NCBI RefSeq assembly: GCF_000787835.1
Contig: NZ_BBPP01000029.1
Location: 43,762-107,761 of the forward strand
Direction: 5' to 3'
DNA length: 64,000 nt
From: Streptacidiphilus melanogenes
Lineage (GTDB): Bacteria > Actinomycetota > Actinomycetes > Streptomycetales > Streptomycetaceae
The notes beneath the pieces were generated by a model, which saw only the letters and a list, made by a program, of their open reading frames with translations, was not told the origin of the DNA and made no database searches. Both the position numbers and the translations under genes were made by a program. Of the stretch, positions 58,425 to 64,000 are shown piece by piece. How positions within the stretch are numbered: position 1 is the stretch's first letter; each line of letters starts with the position of its first letter.

Positions 58425-61037
58425 GTGCCTAGCATCTGCCGGGTGTCCCACCCCTCGCGCCGTGCTCCGTTCGCCGCCGTGGTCACCGCCGGAGGCCTGC
58501 TCGCGGTCTGCGCGGCGGCTGCCTACGCCGATCCGACCTCGCTGTTCGCACCGCTCCCCTGGTCCGCCTTCGAGGTGACGTCCGTGCGCGGGGTGTGGTC
58601 CGTGGCCGGCGTCGCCGTCTTCCTGCCGGTGCTGGTGCTGGTGACCGCGTGGGGGACGGCCGTCTCGTTCCGCGGCGCCGCGGAGAGCACCGGGCGGAAA
58701 CGGATGGTGTTCCGACTCTGGGGCGTGACGGTCCTCGCCACCGCGCTGGCGCGGCTCGCGGAGATGATCGCGGAGACCGCCGGAGCGGGCGTGCACGGCG
58801 GCGCGCAGACTCTGGTCGCGACCGCACTGTGGGACTGCGGCCTGCCCGCGTTGCGGGTCGCGCTCGTGGGCTGGATACCGGCCGTGCTGGGCGCGTACGC
58901 GCACCGGTACCGGCCGCGCCGCGAGGAGTCGCGGCGACGGCGGCTCCCGACGCCGCCGCACTTCGGCTGGCGCTGGTCGCTGACCGGCACCGTGCTGCCG
59001 ATCGCGCTGCTCGGACCGCTCGTCGGGCCGATGCTGTGGGAGGGCTCCCCCGCCGCCGCGTTCTACGGCGAGCCGCTGAGCCTGCGCCGCCTGCCCTTCG
59101 GCCTCGACCTCGGGCCTGCCCGCTTCGCGGTCGAGCTGGCGACCGCAGCGATCGTGGGCGCGGTGCTGCTCGCCCGCTCCTCGCGCCGCTTCGACTACAC
59201 CCGCCCCGCCGACCTGCTCCTGGGCGGCTGGCTCGCCGCCCTCGGCGGGGGCGCGGCAGCGGGCGTGGTGCAGACCGCTCTCGCGCTCCCGCGCGACCTG
59301 CCGGGAACCGACCTGTTCGTCCTCGCCGACGCCGGGCTGCGCATCGGTACCGGCCTCTCCCTCGGCGTCGCCTTCGGCTGGGCCGTCGTCCCCACACTGC
59401 TGCTGATCAGCCGCCTCCTCGACGCCATCTCCGGTGGACGCCGCCGCTTCGCGACCGTGCTCGCCTCCGCGACCGCACTGGCCGTCGGCTCCTGGGGTCT
59501 CGCGCAGGCGACGCCGAGCGTGGCGACGCCCGCGCCGACCATCGGCGCCACCGCCCGCGCCACGGCCGCCGCGGCGCTGCCCGCGCTCACCGTCCGCGCG
59601 GCCACCGCCGACTCCCCCGCCGTGATCAGCGACGTGAACGGCCGCCAGGTACTGCTGCGCGGCGTCAACGTCAACCAGCTCGTCGACTACGCCGCGCCGA
59701 CGCCGGGCCGCCAGACCGTCCGCCCGCTCGCCGACAGCGACTTCGCCTCGATGGCCGCCCTCGGCTTCGACGTCGTCCGGCTCGACATCTCCTGGTCCGC
59801 GCTGGAGCCGAAGCGCGGACAGTACGACCAGGGCTACCTCGACCGCATCAAGGCCACCGTCGCCATGGCCGCGAGCCACGGCCTCTACACCGACCTCGAC
59901 ATGCACGAGGACGCCTGGGGCCCGGCGATCGCCGCCCCGGCGGGGACCTCGTGCCCGAGCGGCAGCACACCCTCCCTCGGCTACGACGGCGCTCCCGCCT
60001 GGGCGACGCTCACCGACGGAGCCTCCCGGTGCCAGGGCCTCAGCAGGGATCTGACCCCCGCCAACACCGCGGCGTTCAGCGCCTTCTACCACGACAGCGA
60101 CGGCATCCAGACCGAACTCGTGCACACCTGGGCCATGCTGGCCCGCACCTTCGCCGGCGACCCGTCCGTCGCCGGGTACGGGCTGCTCAACGAGCCCGGC
60201 GTGGGCGACGACCCGCCGGCCACCTCGTCGGTGCTGCTCGGCGCCTACGAGAACCGGGCCGTGCAGGCGATCCGGCAGGCCGAGCTGCAGGCGTCGGGCG
60301 GCTTCCCGCACCTGGTCTTCATCGAGCCCAGCGTGCTCTGGTCCGGCCTCGGCTTCGACGCCGCGCCGCCGCGCGGCTTCAGCGCGGACCCGTACCTGGT
60401 GTTCGCGCCGCACCTGTACAGCGAGTCGATCACGATGGACCGCTCACTCGGGCTGACTCTGGTCTCCGTCGAACGCGGCTTCGCGCTGGCGGAGCAGCAG
60501 GCCAAGGTCTACGGAATGCCGCTGTGGGCAGGCGAGTGGGGCTGGTTCGGCCCGACCACCGGCAGTTCGCCCGATCCCTCCGGCGACCCGGCGATGCTGC
60601 GCCGGTTCGCCGCCGCCGAGGACCAGGCCCGCATCGGCGACGCCTACTGGGTGTGGCGGCAGGCCTGCGGCAGCCCCGAGAGCGACCAGCACGCCGCCGT
60701 CGTCGGCAACCTCGTCGGCGTCGACTGCGCGACGGGCAAGGACGTCCCGCCCTCGGCTGCGACGATCGCCGTGCTGGGACGCGCCTATCCGCGGGCCGTC
60801 CCCGGCGCCCTCACCTCGCTGACCTCCGAGACCACGACCAAGGCCTTCGCGCTGACCGGTGTCGCGCCCGCCGCGACTGCCAGCGGACCGGCCTGCACGC
60901 TGGACGTCTGGTATCCGGGCGCCACGAAACCGACACCCAGCACCACCGGCATCGCCCGGTTGACGGTGCGGCAGGTGCCCGGCGGGTGGCGGGTCACCGG
61001 CTGTGCAAGCGGACGTTACCGACTGTCCATCGGCTGA
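58425..61037 (+). CDS. Multi-span membrane protein fused to a GH5-type glycoside hydrolase
   Basis: 870 residues from GTG 58425, 4 bases after GGAGG. Residues about 15-365 contain roughly six to eight hydrophobic spans with no recognised family. An Ala/Thr linker follows, then a GH5/cellulase-type barrel (about 400-790) with GVNVNQL, DVVRLDISWSALEP, the acid/base Glu in LLNEPGVG (about 589) and the nucleophile Glu in LWAGEWGWFG (about 703). A C-terminal beta region (about 800-870) follows. The barrel resembles endoglycoceramidase-like GH5 enzymes and should face outward. Substrate unknown. Confidence 0.82.
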   Translation: MPSICRVSHPSRRAPFAAVVTAGGLLAVCAAAAYADPTSLFAPLPWSAFEVTSVRGVWSVAGVAVFLPVLVLVTAWGTAVSFRGAAESTGRKRMVFRLWGVTVLATALARLAEMIAETAGAGVHGGAQTLVATALWDCGLPALRVALVGWIPAVLGAYAHRYRPRREESRRRRLPTPPHFGWRWSLTGTVLPIALLGPLVGPMLWEGSPAAAFYGEPLSLRRLPFGLDLGPARFAVELATAAIVGAVLLARSSRRFDYTRPADLLLGGWLAALGGGAAAGVVQTALALPRDLPGTDLFVLADAGLRIGTGLSLGVAFGWAVVPTLLLISRLLDAISGGRRRFATVLASATALAVGSWGLAQATPSVATPAPTIGATARATAAAALPALTVRAATADSPAVISDVNGRQVLLRGVNVNQLVDYAAPTPGRQTVRPLADSDFASMAALGFDVVRLDISWSALEPKRGQYDQGYLDRIKATVAMAASHGLYTDLDMHEDAWGPAIAAPAGTSCPSGSTPSLGYDGAPAWATLTDGASRCQGLSRDLTPANTAAFSAFYHDSDGIQTELVHTWAMLARTFAGDPSVAGYGLLNEPGVGDDPPATSSVLLGAYENRAVQAIRQAELQASGGFPHLVFIEPSVLWSGLGFDAAPPRGFSADPYLVFAPHLYSESITMDRSLGLTLVSVERGFALAEQQAKVYGMPLWAGEWGWFGPTTGSSPDPSGDPAMLRRFAAAEDQARIGDAYWVWRQACGSPESDQHAAVVGNLVGVDCATGKDVPPSAATIAVLGRAYPRAVPGALTSLTSETTTKAFALTGVAPAATASGPACTLDVWYPGATKPTPSTTGIARLTVRQVPGGWRVTGCASGRYRLSIG

Positions 61038-61105
61038 GGCCCACGCGGGCGCGACCGGGATCGATCGACCACGGCCTTTACACCGCTCAGCAGCGACTCC
61101 GCAGG

Positions 61106-61153
61106 ACATCAACGGATTTGCTCGATATCACTCTGATTACGGTGTGTTGATGT
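61106..61153. promoter_or_regulatory. Widely spaced inverted repeat upstream of the YaaH-type gene
   Basis: ACATCAAC (61106-61113) and GTTGATGT (61146-61153) enclose 32 mostly AT-richer bases, in the 205-bp gap before the gene at 61243. Position and AT content suit a promoter with an operator; no factor can be named. Confidence 0.35.
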
Positions 61154-61242
61154 CGCGTCACTGTCGGGTACGAGACAGGTGTCGGACATCGGCGGCCGAA
61201 AACGGATCGCCGAGCAGCTTCACCCCCGTGAAAGGAGCCCCC

Positions 61243-61812
61243 GTGAGCAACGAAGCCGCGGTGGCCAACGACCGCTCCCTCTCCCTCGGTGCCGCAGCCG
61301 GATCGCTCGGCTACCTCGCCCTCGGCCTCACGCTCCTGGCCTACGGCATCGTCAGCACCGGCATCATCCACAACACCACGGTCGCCGACACCCACGCCCT
61401 GACCCTCTGGGTCGGCGGGGTCGCCCTCGCGATCTGCGGTCTGGTCGAGTTCCGGGCCGGCAGCGCCGCCACCGGCACCGCCTTCGCCGGCCTCGGCGCC
61501 CTCTGGGTCGTCGCGTCGCAGGCCTCACCCTCGTCCGCCAACGCGGCCGGACTCTTCTACGTCATCTGGGCCCTGCTGGCACTCGCACTGACCGCGTCCC
61601 AGTGGCGTGGCGGCAGCATGCTGCTCCGCGGCGTCCACGGCCTGTTCACCCTCGCCCTGGTGCTCTGGGCGATCGGCTCCTTCGCCGGAAGCTCCGGCCT
61701 GGACAAGACCGCGGGCTGGGTGGCCGCCGTGGCCGGCCTGCTGTCCTGGTACTCGGCCACCGTCTCCCTCGGCGGAAGCAACTGGGCCGGGCTCAGTCTC
61801 CCCGTCCGCTGA
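61243..61812 (+). CDS. GPR1/FUN34/YaaH-family membrane protein
   Basis: 189 residues from GTG 61243 with AAAGGAG 5-6 bases upstream. Six hydrophobic spans in the SatP-like arrangement (GYLALGLTLLAYGIVSTG, ALTLWVGGVALAICGLVEF, GTAFAGLGALWVV, AGLFYVIWALLALAL, GLFTLALVLWAIG, AGWVAAVAGLLSWYSA). The NPAPLGL signature of true acetate/succinate carriers is absent, so transport of acetate is uncertain. Its end overlaps the convergent PAP2 gene by 20 bases. Confidence 0.75.
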   Translation: MSNEAAVANDRSLSLGAAAGSLGYLALGLTLLAYGIVSTGIIHNTTVADTHALTLWVGGVALAICGLVEFRAGSAATGTAFAGLGALWVVASQASPSSANAAGLFYVIWALLALALTASQWRGGSMLLRGVHGLFTLALVLWAIGSFAGSSGLDKTAGWVAAVAGLLSWYSATVSLGGSNWAGLSLPVR

Positions 61813-62719
61813 GCGATCCGGCGTCCGCCGGACGAACAGCCCCGACCGGCGCGGGCGGAGGCCCGAGGGGGGTCTCCGCCCCGCTCTCCCCGCCCTCCCC
61901 GTCCACCGGAGAAACGCGCAGCAGGTACGCGGCCCGCAGCCGGGCCGCGTACCACTGCACGAGGTAGGCGAGCAGCAGCAGCGCGACGGCGGCGACGCCG
62001 TCCAGCCAGTAGTGGTTCGCCGTCACCACCACGACGGCGACCGTCAGGATCGGATGCGCCAGCACCAGCCAGCGCCACCGGCTCCGGCTCAGCCTGATCA
62101 CCGCCACGGCCACCAGCACGCACCAGGCCACGTGCACCGAGGGCATGGCCGAGTACGAATCAGCCTGGAGCCCCCCGAGCGTCGCCCCGTAGACGGACTG
62201 CCCGTACTCCACCGCGACATCGACCATGCCGTTGCCCGGCAGCAGGCGCGGCGGGGCCACGGGTATCAGCTGCACCAGCAACGACCACGCGGTGACCAGC
62301 ACCACCGTCATCCGGACCCACGGATACGCCCGCCGGTGCCGCAGGAAGACCCAGGCCAGCAGCGCGATCATCGCGCCGAAGTGCATGCTGGCGTAGTAGT
62401 AGTTCGCGCCCTCCACGAGCCACGGGTGCGGGAGCACCAGGCTCTGCAGCATCTGTTCGCTCGGCAGACGGAGCCGCCGTTCCGCGTCCCAGATGGCCTG
62501 CCCGCGGGCGATGGCGCCGTCCTCGCTCATCACCGAGATCTGACCGGCGTACTGCCACACCGCGAAGAGGGCGATCATCGTCGCCGCCTCACGGAGCACG
62601 AGCCCCACGTTGACCCGACGTGGCGAGGGCGCGCCGACGCGCCGCACGGCGACCGACGCGCCATAGGCCACGGCGGCCAGCGCACCCGCCGACTGCCAGC
62701 TCAGCGTGAGGTTCAGCAC
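61793..62719 (-). CDS. PAP2-family membrane phosphatase (Aur1-like)
   Basis: 308 residues with about six spans. The PAP2 motifs are AMPSVHVAWCVLV (about 195) and TANHYWLDGVAAV (about 232), containing the two catalytic histidines; the first acidic/basic motif is loose (PPRLLPGNG). The form resembles inositol-phosphoceramide-synthase-like and lipid phosphatase proteins of actinobacteria. A Pro/Gly/Ala-rich tail closes the protein and overlaps the YaaH-type gene in antisense. Confidence 0.82.
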   Translation of the reverse strand: MLNLTLSWQSAGALAAVAYGASVAVRRVGAPSPRRVNVGLVLREAATMIALFAVWQYAGQISVMSEDGAIARGQAIWDAERRLRLPSEQMLQSLVLPHPWLVEGANYYYASMHFGAMIALLAWVFLRHRRAYPWVRMTVVLVTAWSLLVQLIPVAPPRLLPGNGMVDVAVEYGQSVYGATLGGLQADSYSAMPSVHVAWCVLVAVAVIRLSRSRWRWLVLAHPILTVAVVVVTANHYWLDGVAAVALLLLAYLVQWYAARLRAAYLLRVSPVDGEGGESGAETPLGPPPAPVGAVRPADAGSLSGRGD

Positions 62720-62798
62720 GACGCCGGCCCCCTTTCGTAGCGCTCACCGTAGTGCCTGCCAACGACAGTGCGCGCGTCGGGGCGGGTTCAGCTCCGGT

Positions 62799-63374
62799 TC
62801 ACCCCGGAAGGTCCGAAACCTCCAGCGGATGCCGGATCAGCAGCGAGGCGTGCACCGGCTCCTCACCCAGCGCGGCATAGACATGGGGGGCGTCGGAGCC
62901 GAAGCACGCGTGCTCCCCCGACCGCACCACGAGGGGGTTCCCGACCGGGCCGACCCGGGCGATGCCGGAGAAGACCGTGAGGTACTCGACCACTCCGGCG
63001 GGGTGCGCCGGAGAGGTCTGCAGCACGCCGGGACGGATCTCCAGGCGGTAGAGCTCGGTACTGATGCCGCCATCCTGGAACACCTCGAGCAGCTGCGCCA
63101 CGACCGCCGTGCCCTGCACCTCTGGCACGTCCAACGGCTCCCCGGGAGTGGAGAGAAGCATCGCCAGGGGCACACCGAGCTGACCGGCGATGGCGTACAG
63201 CGTCTCGGCCGTCGGGTTGCGGGTCCCCGTCTCCAGCCCGGACAGCGTCGCCTTGCCGACCCCCGCCCGTCGGGCGAGCTCGGACAGACTGATGCCGCGC
63301 TGCGCGCGCAGCGCGCGGATGCGCTCCCCCGTCGCGGCGGCCGCGTCCGCCGACCAGTGTGCGGAATTGCCCAT
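62799..63374 (-). CDS. XRE-cupin transcriptional regulator
   Basis: 191 residues from ATG 63374. HTH at about 16-72 (RIRALRAQRGISLSELARRAGVGKATLS), then a small cupin domain (about 115-185: YLTVFSGIARVGPVG, GEHACFGSDAPHVYAAL). Family members sense a small molecule and control a divergent transporter. The neighbour is benE only 36 bases away, so it probably controls that gene and itself. No Shine-Dalgarno at usual spacing. Confidence 0.88.
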   Translation of the reverse strand: MGNSAHWSADAAAATGERIRALRAQRGISLSELARRAGVGKATLSGLETGTRNPTAETLYAIAGQLGVPLAMLLSTPGEPLDVPEVQGTAVVAQLLEVFQDGGISTELYRLEIRPGVLQTSPAHPAGVVEYLTVFSGIARVGPVGNPLVVRSGEHACFGSDAPHVYAALGEEPVHASLLIRHPLEVSDLPG

Positions 63375-63416
63375 GGCCCCGAGTATCTCGCCTCCGCTAG
63401 CGTTCTGTTTATGGAA
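63375..63416. promoter_or_regulatory. Shared 36-bp divergent promoter/operator of the XRE-cupin and benE genes
   Basis: GTTC-TGTTTATG-GAAC (63402-63417 region) is an operator-like dyad covering the benE ATG. TAGCGT (63398-63403) ends 7 bases before the benE ATG, and GATACT on the minus strand lies about 8 bases before the regulator ATG. Both transcripts would be leaderless. -35 matches are weak. Confidence 0.45.
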
Positions 63417-64000
63417 CACTCGCCTACGGGCTTGCCGGGACGCATACCCGTCCAGCCCCTGACCGCCGGGCTCATCACGGCCGTAGTCGGCTTCAGCAGC
63501 TCCTTCGCCCTCGTCCTCACCGGCCTGCGCGACGTCGGCGCCGACAGTCGGCAAGCCGTGTCCGGCCTGTTGCTGCTCTGCCTCAGCATGGGCGCGCTGG
63601 CCATCTGGCTCGGCCTGCGGCACCGGCAACCGATCAGCATCGCCTGGTCGACCCCGGGCGCCGCCCTGCTCGTCAGCGCCGGCAGACCCGCGGGCGGCTA
63701 CTCCGCCGCCGTGGGCGCCTTCATGGTCTGCGGACTGCTCCTGGCCGTCACCGGGCTCTGGCCACGGCTCAGCAGGCTCGTCGCGGCCATCCCCACCAGC
63801 CTCGCCACCGGCCTGCTGGCCGGAGTCCTGCTGCCGCTCTGCCTCGCCCCCGTACAGTCGGCCTTCCACCTCCCCGGCCTCACCCTGCCCGTCATCGTCG
63901 CCTGGGCCGTCCTGCTCCGCTGGGCACGCCGCTGGGCCATCCCCGGCGCGCTCATCGCCCTGCTGGTGGTCCTCGCCGTCCGGACACCGCTCCACCTCGG
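63411..64000 (+). CDS. benE: BenE-family benzoate/proton symporter (3' end beyond the window)
   Basis: The first 196 codons are visible, starting at ATG 63411 with no Shine-Dalgarno. The N-terminal pattern (LTAGLITAVVGFSSSFALVLTGL, SLSMGALAIWLG-type span, ISIAWSTPGAALL, GGYSAAVGAFMVCG) is that of BenE transporters, which import benzoate-like acids. About six spans are seen before the edge. Divergent from the XRE-cupin regulator. Confidence 0.85.
   Translation, partial: MEHSPTGLPGRIPVQPLTAGLITAVVGFSSSFALVLTGLRDVGADSRQAVSGLLLLCLSMGALAIWLGLRHRQPISIAWSTPGAALLVSAGRPAGGYSAAVGAFMVCGLLLAVTGLWPRLSRLVAAIPTSLATGLLAGVLLPLCLAPVQSAFHLPGLTLPVIVAWAVLLRWARRWAIPGALIALLVVLAVRTPLHL

Overview
The window is very GC-rich, and its genes mostly have G or C at the third codon position. 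They frequently start at GTG and are often coupled by 4-base ATGA or GTGA overlaps. The core gene order is hflX, rshA, dapF, miaA, miaB, recX-recA, lhr, clgR, cinA, pgsA, rimO, rodZ-like, ftsK, osaB, osaA. From memory this matches the recA-ftsK chromosome core of Streptomyces coelicolor, so the source is a member of the Streptomycetaceae (Streptomyces, Kitasatospora or Streptacidiphilus). No tRNA, rRNA, insertion sequence, phage gene or CRISPR array was seen.

Left edge (1-5562, minus strand): a translationally coupled operon of diaminobutyrate aminotransferase, PLP decarboxylase, IucA/IucC synthetase and a fourth gene cut by the window edge. The order is that of rhizobactin/schizokinen-type hydroxamate siderophores built on 1,3-diaminopropane and citrate. 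5912-16081 holds hflX, an Rsh protein with an eroded synthetase domain and a collagen-like insert, dapF, a small membrane protein, miaA, an MT0933-type antitoxin-like gene, an extradiol dioxygenase-like gene and miaB, whose C-terminal domain carries an exact 39-bp tandem duplication.

16199-29778: an orphan TAXI binding protein, a MerR regulator, an alpha/beta hydrolase and a two-component system placed like GluR-GluK. Divergent from that system is an orphan, motif-degenerate GlnQ-like ATPase where a glutamate transporter would be expected. Next come an FAD monooxygenase, then a cysteine dioxygenase-rhodanese pair preceded by a leaderless 36-codon reading frame with five Cys codons clustered at its end and by attenuator-like hairpins. 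This leader is the most striking regulatory candidate in the window. RNase Y, recX, recA (with a LexA box) and a DUF3046 gene follow.

29816-46035: an AraC-AzlC-AzlD export operon, a TetR/MFS divergent pair with a duplicated palindromic operator, a secreted subtilase and the giant helicase Lhr. The last two are separated by a 103-bp tandem repeat. Then come a small membrane protein, clgR with a C-terminal Ala-Ala end, cinA, pgsA, rimO and a RodZ-like gene.

46318-64000: ftsK, then the osmoadaptation regulators osaB and osaA (a poly-HAMP hybrid kinase with seven 276-bp units). Divergent from osaA is a phosphatase that also carries an anti-sigma-type ATPase domain. A multi-span membrane protein fused to a GH5 glycosidase, a GPR1/FUN34/YaaH membrane protein, a PAP2 phosphatase and an XRE-cupin regulator follow. 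The regulator is divergent from a benE gene that runs off the right edge. Functions are inferred from motifs and remembered family features; no database search was possible.
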